Positions 13,588 through 24,317 are shown, counted from the stretch's first letter. The stretch is DNA of 64,000 nucleotides from Candidula unifasciata (GCA_905116865.2 CAJHNH020008568.1:400125-464124); one strand, 5' to 3'. The notes: generated from the letters alone by a model not told the origin. Program-made: numbers and translations.

Positions 13588-13928
13588 TGTATGTATGTAT
13601 GTATGTATGTATGTATGTATGTATGTATGTATGTATGTATGTATGTATGTATGTATGTATGTATGTATGTATGTATGTATGTATGTATGTATGTATGTAT
13701 GTATGTATGTATGTATGTATGTATGTATGTATGTATGTATGTATGTATGTATGTATGTATGTATGTATGTATGTATGTATGTATGTATGTATGTATGTAT
13801 GTATGTATGTATGTATGTATGTATGTATGTATGTATGTATGTATGTATGTATGTATGTATGTATGTATGTATGTATGTATGTATGTATGTATGTATGTAT
13901 GTATGTATGTATGTATGTATGTATGTAT

Positions 13929-13976
<48 letters not shown>

Positions 13977-14818
13977 ATGTATGTATGTATGTATGTATGT
14001 ATGTATGTATGTATGTATGTATGTATGTATGTATGTATGTATGTATGTATGTATGTATGTATGTATGTATGTATGTATGTATGTATGTATGTATGTATGT
14101 ATGTATGTATGTATGTATGTATGTATGTATGTATGTATGTATGTATGTATGTATGTATGTATGTATGTATGTATGTATGTATGTATGTATGTATGTATGT
14201 ATGTATGTATGTATGTATGTATGTATGTATGTATGTATGTATGTATGTATGTATGTATGTATGTATGTATGTATGTATGTATGTATGTATGTATGTATGT
14301 ATGTATGTATGTATGTATGTATGTATGTATGTATGTATGTATGTATGTATGTATGTATGTATGTATGTATGTATGTATGTATGTATGTATGTATGTATGT
14401 ATGTATGTATGTATGTATGTATGTATGTATGTATGTATGTATGTATGTATGTATGTATGTATGTATGTATGTATGTATGTATGTATGTATGTATGTATGT
14501 ATGTATGTATGTATGTATGTATGTATGTATGTATGTATGTATGTATGTATGTATGTATGTATGTATGTATGTATGTATGTATGTATGTATGTATGTATGT
14601 ATGTATGTATGTATGTATGTATGTATGTATGTATGTATGTATGTATGTATGTATGTATGTATGTATGTATGTATGTATGTATGTATTTATGTATGTATGT
14701 ATGTATGTATGTATGTATGTATGTATGTATGTATGTATGTATGTATGTATGTATGTATGTATGTATGTATGTATGTATGTATGTATGTATGTATGTATGT
14801 ATGTATGTATGTATGTAT
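13558..14818. repeat. (TATG)n half of the giant array
   Basis: The repeat sense flips at about 13545-13560, and 1.26 kb of TATG units follows, with a GT interruption at 13930-13960 and a single TATT variant at about 14687. TATG is the reverse complement of CATA, so the two halves can pair along more than 1 kb. Confidence 0.97.
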
Positions 14819-14936
14819 GCAGGCAGGCAGGCAGGCAGGCAGACAGACAGACAGACAGACATGCATGCGCATACACACAGACACATACAGACATACATGC
14901 ATGCGCATACATACAGACACATAGCCTACATGTATA

Positions 14937-14976
<40 letters not shown>

Positions 14977-14994
14977 GGGGGGTGGGGGGGGGGG
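14819..14994. repeat. (GCAG)n/(ACAG)n then poly-G
   Basis: GCAG then ACAG units (14819-14860), a mixed ACATACAG segment, then a run of about 37 G followed by G-runs split by two T residues (14939-14994). The G-run has strong G-quadruplex potential. Confidence 0.93.
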
Positions 14995-15100
14995 GCATAA
15001 GTTTGTTTTGTTTGTTTACCTGACTGTGTGCGCTATTCTATATTTCTGGTTCAGTATGTATGTTTACACTCCTAAGTGCTTACATATTAAATAATACCTT

Positions 15101-15290
15101 TTTCTGAAATAATGAGCTTGGCTCCAAGGTCGACGCAACCTTAAATACGTATCACGATAAAAATTGTGGGAGGTAAATGAGGACTGTGTGATGTTAACCA
15201 TATCACCCACCGAGCCTAAATTGGTCTATCAAATTTAGATCTAGCCCTGTATTCCCAATTCTCATAAAAGCATGGAAAGGGCGCTTTGCT
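15101..15290 (+). mobile_element. SINE-A copy, core and 3' part
   Basis: Starts in the core with GAGCTTGGCTCCAAGGTCGA, then a CACCCACCGAGCC block, then TAGATCTAGCCCTGTATTCC and a GCATGGAAAGG end. The tRNA-like head is absent. 15291-15814 holds nothing that I recognise. Confidence 0.75.
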
Positions 15291-15814
15291 TTTGCAACTT
15301 CGATTATAAAGACGATACAATTATTATTGTAAAAAAAAAAAAATCATTATTGAGTGTCATTCAGCCTTGACAGGAGATCACAACGAGCGAATTACATCCG
15401 GTGACACAAGCTGCACAATTCGAATCAGAAACATCCGGGTACAAGTCGAAGAAATCCGGTTTAAACAGTTATTTTAGGCTTTCCGGCGACAGCCAGAATG
15501 AGGCTTAAAAAAGAAATGTAAACAAAAATTCTTCCTATCTGGCGCAGAGTTAATAATAAGAAATTTGTTTTTAAATATTGAACATTTTTTTGCAGTGGTC
15601 TTGTCTTCTGTTTATGTTTCTTGTGTGACTACTTCCGGTATCATTTAAATTAACTTAAACAAGTATGTTGCTGGTTTTGATTTATTTGATTTCTCTTGTG
15701 ATTATTTAACTGTTGGTTTTGTTTTCTTTTTATATTTCCCTCTCGCCCTTTAACTGTTATTCGTTGTGTTTAATCGTCTGATGTAGCTTGAACTGTAGTA
15801 GTTGTAGTAGTAGA

Positions 15815-16800
15815 TTTTTACGCCACTAGGACATCACACAAGAGATGGTTATCCTCCGACTAACGGTCGGCAAAGATGGCGGCCGCAAACAATCCAGTCG
15901 AGCCACAGTCACGTGTCATGTGTTGTAAACAGTCAAAAAGTGAAGGGGAAACTAATAAGGAACGAAAAATAATAAGGAGCAACAAAAATGTTATATCAAA
16001 TAGACTACTTATCGATAATTGTGTGCCTTTATATCTGGAAATTATGGCACAGACGCTCTAAATAGTGCTTGAAAATCTGCTGTTTGTGGCTCTTACGCTA
16101 TTGAAACTCGGCTAAGTACGATCGGAACAAGGCACGGCTCGTACCGCATTGGTAACGCACCTTTCTGTTTAGTAGCATCCACAGATCGGCTGTGCTCCGA
16201 ATAACGGTCAGAAAAGATGTCGACCAAAAACAGGGCATCACTAATGTGTCAATTTCGAACTTCCAGCTACTTAATTTGCGGTTTTCCGGCCACTACTGCC
16301 ACCGCCGAGAGTAGCCCTCACGACGCTCACACGGCGTGGATTGGGGCTAAACTAGATGGCTAGGACTTACGAGCAAAGCTGCAGGAGATGCGGAAGCTGC
16401 TGCTCGTGGGTCCCAGCCATCTAGTTTAGTCCCATACGCGCGGCGCCGGGGAGACTCTCGGCGGCGAGTTTAACTCGGCGGTTAGTTCCGTTTCTCGAAA
16501 TAGTCAATTGACACTAATCGTAGTTTTGCCGCGATGTGCTCGTGGCCGCAAGTGACTGTGGCTCGACTGGATATTTTGCGGCCGCCATCTTTGCCGACCG
16601 TTAGTCGGAGGATAGCCCAAGCGATAAACACACGATGACACAAAGTCCCACCATGTGGATGAGGATCACCCGTGGAGAGGTCGTGAAGACCGTGTTCAGC
16701 CATTCGACCATGTTTATGGTCGGTCTATATTGCGGACCCTGGCAAGAGTCAGGATATGGCTTCAAATTACGAAAAATTGAAATTGCATCTCACAAGGAGA
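15815..16800 (+). mobile_element. Old family B copy split by a 771-bp insertion
   Basis: The left piece at 15815-15846 (TAGGACATCACACAAGAGAT) joins to the right piece at 16618-16800 (CAAGCGATAAACACACGATG onward). The two pieces make one family B sequence when the intervening element is ignored. The right piece ends with GCATCTCACAAGGAGAT, a 5-bp hairpin. CAAGAGAT/CAAGCGAT at the joints is the target duplication of the insertion. Confidence 0.8.
15847..16617. mobile_element. 771-bp DNA element with 66-bp terminal inverted repeats
   Basis: Termini 15847-15912 and 16552-16617 are reverse complements at about 63 of 66 positions. They begin GGYTATCCTCCGACTAACGG and contain AAGATGGCGGCCGC, a match to the YY1-type motif. 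The flanks are 8-bp direct repeats with one mismatch (15839-15846, 16618-16625). A third, diverged end copy lies at about 16196-16245. A second foldback lies inside (16299-16468). There is no transposase, so it is nonautonomous. An 8-bp duplication with GG termini fits Merlin or another superfamily with 8-9-bp duplications; I cannot assign it. Confidence 0.8.
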
Positions 16801-16825
16801 TAACAAGATTATAACTTAAACTGTA

Positions 16826-17048
16826 CTGACTGACTGACTTTCTAGCTCACCAGGACATCACACAAGCGATAAACACCCGATGACACAAAGTGCCACCATG
16901 TGAATGAGGATCACCGTGGAGAGGTCCCAGAAACCGCATTCAGCCATTAGGCCATATTTATGGCCGGGCTATATTGCGGCACCTGACAAGAGCCAGAGTA
17001 GGGCTTCAAACAAAGAAAACATTTTATCTTAAAAAGGACGGGAATTAA
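16826..17048 (+). mobile_element. Young family B copy with 12-bp target duplication
   Basis: A 223-bp element starting CTGACTGACTGACTTTC and carrying all the family blocks. It is flanked by perfect ACTTAAACTGTA at 16814-16825 and 17049-17060. It inserted just downstream of the older, interrupted copy. Its 3' hairpin is degenerate (TTATCTTAAAAAGGACGG). An AC run lies at about 17130-17151. Confidence 0.87.
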
Positions 17049-17411
17049 ACTTAAACTGTAGTCTTTATTTTCACTTATGCCACCTGGGGTATGTTGTCGA
17101 TAATAAGTGTATGTGCGTGTGTATATGATACACACACACACACACACACACATATATACATACATATGTATATATATTGTATGTATTGTGTATCCTCCCA
17201 ACATTTATTTTGCTTGGACGTTTGAATATTTGTATGGGAGAATGTGTGATCTGGGTTGATTGTGTATCTATGTACTGACATCACCTGAAAACACAAGACT
17301 GGTTGCTTTCAGTTTAACCAGGGAGACAACCAAAACAGTATTATGTCTCACAGTTCTAAACATTAGTTATCTACTCTACCCTCGTGATTTCAATCTAAAC
17401 AACCAATGGAT

Positions 17412-17600
17412 TCAAAGTCGTCCCCATGTGGGACGCAATTTGTAATTATTTTGATGCCCTACCATGGCTGTTACAAGGGGCAGCAATATAGCTTGGCGGT
17501 TGAAAGGGGTTTCTGGAATCTCTCCACGGGTGATCTTTATCCGCATGATGGCACTTTGTTTCAACGGGTATTTATCGCTTTGTGTGATGTCCTGGTATTA
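17412..17600 (-). mobile_element. Family B copy, minus strand
   Basis: On the minus strand: a GATGTCC-CACAAAGCGATAAA start, a GCCATCATGCGGATAAAGAT block, then GGAGAGATTCCAGAAACCCC and a GCGTCCCACATGGGGACG end. The last block forms a perfect 6-bp stem CGTCCC/GGGACG. The (TGAC)n start is absent. 17601-17852 is unassigned. Confidence 0.72.
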
Positions 17601-17852
17601 AAAGTAAAATTTGCTTACCAATCCAATCTGCCTGTCTCTTTCATAACTCAATATATCAATCAATACATCAATGTAAGCATGCATACATCCATAAAATCAC
17701 TGCTGCAAAGGTGGCCTTTGACAGGCTGCAAAAGATACTTACCAATGAGGAAAAAAAACCAGTGTAATAAGAAGAACATTTATAAAGTGTTATTAAAAAA
17801 ACCTGTGTTGCCATACGCATGTACGACACGTATAATAAGCAGTATTATCTAC

Positions 17853-18060
<208 letters not shown>

Positions 18061-18429
18061 CGGTCGGTCTGTACCCCTCCAGGATTGTAGACTACAGAAT
18101 AAACAATAGAAAAACAGGTTGACATCCCGGTAAAGCCGTTTAATCGTTTAGCCATATGAAACAGATCGTGGGTGGGGGGAGGGGGTGTGAAAGAGAAAAA
18201 AGGTGGAGGCGGGGCGAGGGGGGGGGGCGGGGGCACCATAACACAGTTGTGAAGTATCATAGGTGGGTCAAAATGTTAGGGCTATGTCTCCTCCCCCACC
18301 CCCACTCTTTCACACACCAAAAAAAAAAAAAATTGACCATCTCAAGGAGGAGAAATCACACAGGTACAAATCCTGGAAAGCCCGTTATATGTTATCGCGA
18401 TTTAGCTCAGTTATATTTAGAAAATATCG

Positions 18430-18655
18430 GTTTCTATTTCTTAGGCGTTGCGAACGCGCTTCGTAATGCCGGGATGGCGAGTTCGATCCCAGCTGCGGAC
18501 GTTTTGTCTTGCGTTTCTTTTGATAGTCGTACCGAGAGCTGACCGTTGAGTAAGCAATGGCAAACTACTAAACGTAAACAGCGACACACACACACACAAA
18601 ATGCTGGTGATGGTTTTGCTACGTCCTGTAAAGGATATGCAACTAGCTTTTTTTT
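18430..18655 (+). mobile_element. SINE-C copy
   Basis: A tRNA-like head with GCGAGTTCGATCCCAGCTGC (B box) preceded by TTAGGCGTTGCGAACGCGCT. It is followed by a GCAATGGCAAACTACT core and an end reading GTCCTGTAAAGGATATGCAA. The same order, reversed, occurs at 25.3, 30.3 and 61.7 kb. Confidence 0.78.
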
Positions 18656-18869
18656 ACATTGGGAAAACCAACCCACGAAGAGAACTGACTGCCCACACCA
18701 TAGACAGCAACAATCTACATTCTTTGGTTGTGAGGAGAAGGGGAAAACTGGAGTGCATCGTGCCAGCAGGACATTTAGAGGGGAGAAGAGGCAGAGGGAG
18801 ACAGAGAAAAGATGCTAGACAGTTTGACATCATGGCATGCAGGATCATCTGTATATGAGATGATTGAAA

Positions 18870-19241
18870 TAATTAAGTAACAGAAAGTATTGTGAACGGC
18901 ATTGTGAATGGTGCCATTTCAATGGGTTGAAATGAATTCTGTCCGTATTCCATAGTCGTGGATTTCAAGCTGTACGATAGACATGGCCAATGAGACACCT
19001 TTTTTGGGGGGTGCCTAGTTGACCATGTATCTTAGTGCACTTGTATTCATGGCGAGGCGCAGACGCCGTCTGGAGGTGACAGGTTCAATTCCCGGCACGG
19101 TAACTATAGCTTTCTATTTGTCTAGTGTGTTCATCTATCTTTCTACTTCTTTCTATGAGTGCCGTTCACAATACTTTCTGTTACTTGATTAATTCATAAT
19201 ATTTAACGGCCTCAAATGGTTCCCCCCTCTGTTTATTTATA
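18870..19241. mobile_element. 372-bp insertion (SINE-H bearing) with inverted repeats
   Basis: Flanked by GAGATGATTGAAA at 18857-18869 and 19242-19254. Inside, 18869-18900 and 19161-19194 are inverted repeats sharing AAGTAACAGAAAGTATTGTG. A SINE-H body with GACAGGTTCAATTCCCGG lies near 19070-19090. The right inverted repeat is 47 bp short of the duplication, so this is not a simple terminal-inverted-repeat transposon. A retroposon with a copied-back or twin-primed end is an alternative. Confidence 0.72.
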
Positions 19242-19271
19242 GAGATGATTGAAAGTACACGAGACAGAAGA

Positions 19272-19507
19272 CTGACTGACTGACTGACTTTCTACCCCAC
19301 CAGGACATCACACAAGCGACAAACACCCGATGACACAAAGTGCCACCATGCGGATGAGGATCGCCGTGGAGAGGTCCCAGAAACCGCGTTCAGACATTTG
19401 GCCATATTTATGGCCTGCCTATATTGCGGCCCCTGGCAAAAGCCAGGGTGGGGCTTCAAATAACAAAAAATTTCGTCCTAAAAAGGACGAAACTGCATTA
19501 TATTAAT
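19272..19507 (+). mobile_element. Young family B copy with 13-bp target duplication
   Basis: A 236-bp element starting CTGACTGACTGACTGAC. It is flanked by perfect ACGAGACAGAAGA at 19259-19271 and 19508-19520. Near its 3' end, 19471-19492 forms an 8-bp stem TTTCGTCC/GGACGAAA with a 6-base loop. This is the best reference copy in the window together with 55871-56102. Confidence 0.9.
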
Positions 19508-19724
19508 ACGAGACAGAAGATTGTGGATAAACATGACAACCACTGCCACAAGGTATGGACGTTGGGAAGACGAAAATATTAGGAAAGTTATATTGTCTCC
19601 ATTGTGGGTGGGATGCGACGTTTCCTACAAAGTTTAAATGCTTCTGTCTTGGAGTTGGGGGAGGGGATCGCGGGTGGGATGAAGGGGGGGGGGGGGGGAG
19701 GGATTAAAGTCTACGTACAAATTA

Positions 19725-19812
19725 GCCATATCTGTTGAACTGATGTGCACACAAATCTCAAGTTCTGGAACATTCGTCCAGAGAAGGGAAAACTATCAAA
19801 AACTTTTCACCA
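19725..19812 (+). mobile_element. SINE-D fragment
   Basis: GTGCACACAAATCTCA-AGTTCTGGAAC matches the middle of SINE-D (compare 29.9 and 30.85 kb), ending in TTTTCACCAG. The 5' half and GAA tail are missing. Confidence 0.55.
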
Positions 19813-19814
19813 GA

Positions 19815-19966
19815 ATAGCGAATAGACGCTCCCCTAGGGATCGGAAGGTGGTGGGTTCGTTTTCTGACTAGGCCGGATTTTTTTGTTTAAATGACCTTGG
19901 CTCACTGGTCGACCCAGTCTTGAGTGGGTACTAGGTGCAGTCCTGGGAAGTAAAGGCAACCCTACG
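19815..19966 (+). mobile_element. SINE-A copy, head and core
   Basis: A head with GATCGGAAGGTGGTGGGTTC, then GCCGGATTTTTTTG, then AATGACCTTGGCTCACTGG and TTGAGTGGGTACTAGGTGCA. It stops at about 19966, where the Tc1-like remnant begins. Confidence 0.8.
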
Positions 19967-19967
19967 C

Positions 19968-20480
19968 CGTCTATCATGACGCTACAACAAAAAGAAAGAT
20001 ATGTCACTGAACCAGACACGTCTCCACTGATTGTCACTTGCCTAGGGACGATGTTGGTTGGCCCAAGGAAGTCAATTTTGGCGGTGGCGACGCGAAAGGA
20101 CAGGTCCTCGGTGTGGTCGTCGTGGAGCCCAAAGTCTAACATCATGCAGTCTGTTCCGAACAGTTGGAGCAGACACATGACGTCCTGGAGGCAATGGCTG
20201 TGCAGTTGAGGAAGGTGTTGAAAACCTGTTTCTGAGGTGATGAAACCGAATAAAGCGATTCTCCGCTGCCGTTTTCACTCTGGGTCGTCCATTGCGTTTT
20301 AAGTCTTCAACTAAACCAGTGGCTTGGAACTGGTGCTAAAGTCGACTGATGGTACTCTGATGTACGTTTAGATGCCTGGCAACCTGACTTTGACTTTCTC
20401 AGCCAACAGCAATATTCCTTAAATTTATTGATAAAGACGCTATTACTGATTGCTTTAAAATGAACTGATCATTTTAGTGT
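19968..20480 (-). pseudogene. Tc1-like transposase N-terminal and partial catalytic remnant
   Basis: In minus-strand order: SQVARHLNVHQSTISRL (helix-turn-helix), GLVEDLKRNGRPRVKT, AAENRFIRFHHLRNRF, HVSAPTVRNRLHDVRLWAP, RRHRQNWLPWANQHRP and WFSDISFFLL. This is the normal domain order of a Tc1/mariner-superfamily transposase up to the first catalytic block, where the usual form is FSDES; Asp is kept but Glu is replaced by Ile. Several in-frame stops are present. The remaining catalytic region is missing, cut at the SINE-A junction. Confidence 0.8.
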
Positions 20481-21295
20481 AGCGTTATCCTTTTATAGGG
20501 TTTCAATTGAATAGTAAATAGTGTTCACCACAAATTGTGTTACTTTCTCGTGCTCCATCGTCAGCTTTGCTCATAAATAAGGTCCTAAACACAAGTGACC
20601 ACTGCATTGTAACTATTACAAAAACCCACGCAACTCACGCCCACATGTCAACTGGACATGGTAAACATTTGAGTCTGCTTTTCACATACCCGAGTACGAT
20701 ATTTTATTTACAAACTAATAAAAACGCGCCATCAGATAATTCTGCTTTTCTTTTTGAGCAGTATATAAAAAAAGAAAGTCGTTGTCGTCCAGACGCCAGT
20801 GTAGGCCAGGTAGTATTGGCTAGGCTTATGCTCCGTTAGGTCTCCTAAAGACTAGGGACATGTTGGCAAGAGTCTAGCTATTGAACTACCGCAAGTCTAT
20901 TTGTTGAAGAAGATGTACTAAGTGGATGTTATATGTTTCTGGGTTCACCGGCAACGGATTGGATTGTATGGGGGAAAAAATGTGGGGAAAAGTTCTTATT
21001 ACACGACAATGGCGAATAGGGCATTTGAAGCTGGACATATGTTTGTCTAGACCTCGAGGGAATGGTCTCTCTGGTTCTGTGTATTTGCTTTAGCGGGTTT
21101 GTGTTGTGTTTAGTTTTGCATGTTCCTAGTTTTTCTGTCTTTTCTGTAAGAAAGACATTGGTCAAAGCGTTCGACTTTGTGTGAAGTATTGTGATATTGT
21201 CGTTCTTTTTTTTTTTTTTACACGGCAATGCATTATTGAAAAACCTAAGAAGCCGAGGATGCGAAGCACTCATTTTTTTGGGGCAGGCTATTGAA
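20481..21295. other. Unassigned stretch
   Basis: No family signature recognised. It includes a poly-T run at about 21207-21219. Confidence 0.35.
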
Positions 21296-21464
21296 ATCCC
21301 ACCAAAGTCGACCCAGTCTTAAGTGGGTACCAGGTGCAGTCATGGGAAGTAAATGCGGCCGATGTGGTCTTGACCACATTACACACCAAGTGCCGATTGG
21401 TCTTTAAAAATATAGGTCTAACCCTATATTCCCAATACACCTAAAGGCGTGGAAAGGGGACCTT
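21296..21464 (+). mobile_element. SINE-A copy, core and 3' part
   Basis: GTCGACCCAGTCTTAAGTGG, then a GTACCAGGTGCAGTCATGGG block, the CACCAAGTGCCGATTGGTC block and an end reading CCTAAAGGCGTGGAAAGGGG. This is one of the cleanest core-plus-tail copies. The head is absent. Confidence 0.85.
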
Positions 21465-21639
21465 ACAATTGAAATCCCAGCTCCGCAGACTGCTTTCCGG
21501 TAGTCGTCAAATCATCCTCACTGAACATCAGTCCTTTTAGTCCACAATGGCTCGGATCCCCTTCTCAGTTAATTCCCACAGCCCGCAGCTAAAGTGACAC
21601 CAGTTATCTCTTTGTTTATTCTTCTTGGATGATGATAAA

Positions 21640-22690
21640 GAATTTGCTCAGAAAGCACCGATATTGAAGGAAGTCATACGTTACACACAAACTGACAGGC
21701 ACGGCCTAGGGCAAGTGAAGGTAACTTGGTGGTTCAAAGCCTCGCCCAAAGAACGCAGAGACATGGTAATACAGCAGAAAAACGAGGTTCGGGTCTAAAA
21801 GCCGCCCAACAGTCACAGCAAAGCCACCCGTGGATCGGCCTCGAGCTTGCCTAAGCACGAATACTTACATGGGGTAAGATTTGGCGAATGGCCCCGCTGC
21901 GACTGAGCTTTGTCGTGAAATAAGCGTATGATATGGTTCGCTCTGGCGCCAACATGGTCAAATGACGTGCGACCAACGACTCAACATGTCCCCTATGCAA
22001 AGCAAAGCAGACACTCGAGCACGTTTTGTCCGCGTGCAGAAAAGATCTAGGTCAGGTACGATACACATGGCGCCACGATAAAGTCATGAAAGAGTAAGCG
22101 GACATTGGGGATCAAGCTGGGATGAGGGCCAACACCAGGACCAGTCCTAACGCCCCCCCCCCTTCCCCCACCCCTTGGTACATTTCAAAATTTAAATTCA
22201 ACAAAGTCGCTCCCTCAGTACTTGACAGTAGGAGGGACTGATCACTGGATGTCGACTGGTTTCGAGAAATACCCCAAAATCATTCCGAAAGACCGGACTA
22301 AGATCAGACATGGTTCTGCACTCTGCGGAAAAACGCCTGCTTATCCCGATAGAGCTTAGCGTGGTGTACGAGTCGTGGATGGAGGAAAACCATCTATACA
22401 AGCTCAAAATGTATAGAGATCTGGTGGTCAGTCTGCGTACACAGCAAAACTCTTCGTCGTCGAGGTAGGAACAAGATGAATTATCTGCATTTCCACATAC
22501 AGTGTACCAAAGCATCTGGGCTTGCGAGGAAAAGAGCAAAAACGGGCAATAAAACATCTGGGTAAAGCTGCTGAAAAAGCTTCTAGCTGGCTGTGGACAC
22601 AAAGGAACGTCGTGGGGGAAGGGCATGGGTAGACTGGTCCGAGCACTCAGTGGAAAAGAACTTTAAATCCCTTACAGTGAGACTGAAAAA
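21640..22690 (+). pseudogene. Retroelement ORF C-terminal remnant (CPLC...LEHVLSAC type)
   Basis: In plus-strand order and in changing frames: CPLCKAKQTLEHVLSAC (about 21988-22038), RYTWRHDKVMKE (about 22060-22096), LRSDMVLHSAEKRLLIPIEL (about 22300-22360), YESWMEENHLYKLKMYRDLV (about 22368-22428) and AAEKASSWLWTQRN (about 22570-22610). This matches a C-terminal region found in many invertebrate retroelement polyproteins (a zinc-knuckle block followed by an ELTVP-like and a WLW block), recalled from memory. Stops and frameshifts show it is dead. The upstream RT is not found here. Confidence 0.62.
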
Positions 22691-22702
22691 GATATGTTTT
22701 AC

Positions 22703-22775
22703 GTGGTGACTGAACCCACAATTTGCCATGTGTTGATCGGATGCGCTAACTACTACACTACGTAATCATCCGATC
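22703..22775 (-). mobile_element. tRNA-like head fragment
   Basis: The minus strand reads GTAGTGTAGTAGTTAGCGCA (A-box-like) and, 30 bases on, GTGGGTTCAGTCACC (B-box-like). It is probably a SINE head and not a gene, because the acceptor stem does not pair. Confidence 0.45.
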
Positions 22776-23403
22776 TTAAACCTGTACAAGCAGTACCAGT
22801 ATACTGCAATGTGATATCCAGTGAAATCTAGTGTTGCTGTTGTTGTTTTAACTCGTTCTACACGAATCGTAAAAATATTTAGGTAATCAAAGGAAATACT
22901 CCAGCAAATGTACACTTTTATTGACTGGGGCGTTTATTATTAGTATTAGGTAGAAACCGTGCTGCAGATATTACAGTTGACAAAGACATAAGAGCCAGAA
23001 TGACATGTCTAAAATTCACAGCTTCACTGGTCACCATTTGAAAAAAAGTCCTGTGATAAACAAATGGACAGACAGACACATAGATTTTCAGTTTTATATT
23101 ATGCGGTAGGGCGTTAGTTTATTGATGCATTTCCTTGGACCAACTCCCTCTCTCCGCGCCCTAGAAAAATAGCAGACGGTAAGCGCCACTGCCTTCCTCC
23201 ACCACCATTGATTTCTTTGTGTCGGCGACTGCTAGACAGTCTTATCATAAAAAGATTAAATGTCTCTGACTGCATATATCAAATGACTTGTTTTAATTTT
23301 AGGTGGTACCTATTAGTTTCTGTTGCGTCATTACTGTTGAAGTTTGTGTTTATAAGCAAAACAACATATACCTGGGTCACAGAAAAAGCTCAGACATATT
23401 TGA
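22776..23403. other. Unassigned stretch
   Basis: No recognisable repeat family or coding remnant. Confidence 0.3.
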
Positions 23404-23765
23404 GGTTTTGAACAACAGATCAACATCATGGCACATGGGTAGTAACCCATAAGTGTTCCGTTCTTCTTCTAACTCAAGTCTGAGTTCGAAGAAGTTTGGC
23501 ACAGTGCACAGGCTCTGTAGCACCGGTGAGGATCCTGAAATACTTTGGGTAGATCTTTTACTCAAAATTTTGCCCGGTAGCCGTTAGGCTGCTCTTTTTT
23601 ATTTCCCACCTTCAAGTGATTTTTTGTACGTGCGCAACAATGCACACGGGCGTCAGATCTCACTACCCAGAGACCAGGGGGAATTACTAGAAGTCCAAGT
23701 CCTTACGGGGTATTAAACCCGGAAACTCTATCACTCGAGGCGGACACGTAGCCCACTGATCATAG
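23404..23765 (-). mobile_element. SINE-E copy
   Basis: A 360-bp block shared with 42504-42905. Shared pieces include CTAACTCAAGTCTGAG, GAGGATCCTGAAATACTTTG and CTCAAAATTTTGCCCGG. The minus-strand 5' end reads like a tRNA head, with a degenerate B box in CCGGGTTTAATACCCC. The polarity is inferred from the better head in the second copy. Confidence 0.75.
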
Positions 23766-23784
23766 AAGTAATCACAAGTAAAGT

Positions 23785-24042
23785 AAAGGACCCTTTTCCA
23801 GTCCTTCAGGCGTATGTGACTCATGGAGCTAGACCTATATTTTGTAGAGAAATCGGCACTCGCTGGATGATGTGGTCAACTGCACACCGGTCGCCTTTAT
23901 TCCCTGGGACTTAGACTGTTACCTATTTAAACCTGGGTCGACCTGGGAGCCGAGGTGATTTAGTTGTACAGTCAAACTGAATTGGGATTTAAACCTATGA
24001 CCTTCAGATACCAGCGTCTGGCCGTCATGCCACGGCGGATCC
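23785..24042 (-). mobile_element. SINE-A copy, nearly full length
   Basis: Minus orientation. The 3' end is at 23785 (AAAGGACCCTTTTCCAG on the plus strand), then CTAGACCTATATTTTG, the GTCGACCTGGGAGCC core and a tRNA-like head ending near CATGCCACGGCGG. The head B box is mutated (GATTTAAACCTATG on the plus strand). Confidence 0.8.
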
Positions 24043-24249
24043 CCAGTAACCACACGGGCAACAGTTTAAAATCGACGGGATTAATTTCGCTGCATCAGGT
24101 TTTACCACAACTGGTTAGGTACTTGTCTCACTGTGTAATAACTACCTTCCAAGCACCAAATCTACAGCTCCGGCGCCGAAAGCAAGGGATCACTGTAAAA
24201 AACAGCACTCGTGAACCAAATGACGCGGTTTGCACGAGGGCAATTGTGT

Positions 24250-24259
24250 ATGTGTGTGT

Positions 24260-24317
<58 letters not shown>
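24250..24317. repeat. (GT)n microsatellite
   Basis: About 32 GT units with one CAC break near 24260, ending GTTGTTGTTGG. Confidence 0.95.

Larger units (their letters stand above)
18660..19600 (+). pseudogene. LINE RT C-terminal remnant interrupted twice
   Basis: Three pieces join in order: 18660-18869 (RRGKLECI, then GRRGRGRQRKDARQF), 19255-19271 (ESTRDRR-like) and 19521 to about 19600 (WINMTTTATRYGRWEDENI). The joined order matches the minus-strand remnant at 62.6 kb, which reads IESTRDRRKLCIDMTTN. The insertions between them are a 372-bp element and a family B copy, each with its own 13-bp duplication. This fixes the order of events: LINE first, the others later. Confidence 0.72.

Noticed and set aside
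11603..15094. Open frames of up to 1073 codons
   Set aside because: Same artefact over the CATA/TATG array. Only the 11.6-11.7 kb end includes real (mariner) coding sequence.
19834..20209. Two overlapping open frames across 19.8-20.2 kb as host genes
   Set aside because: They are shadows of the Tc1-like transposase remnant in another frame, and one runs into a SINE-A copy.
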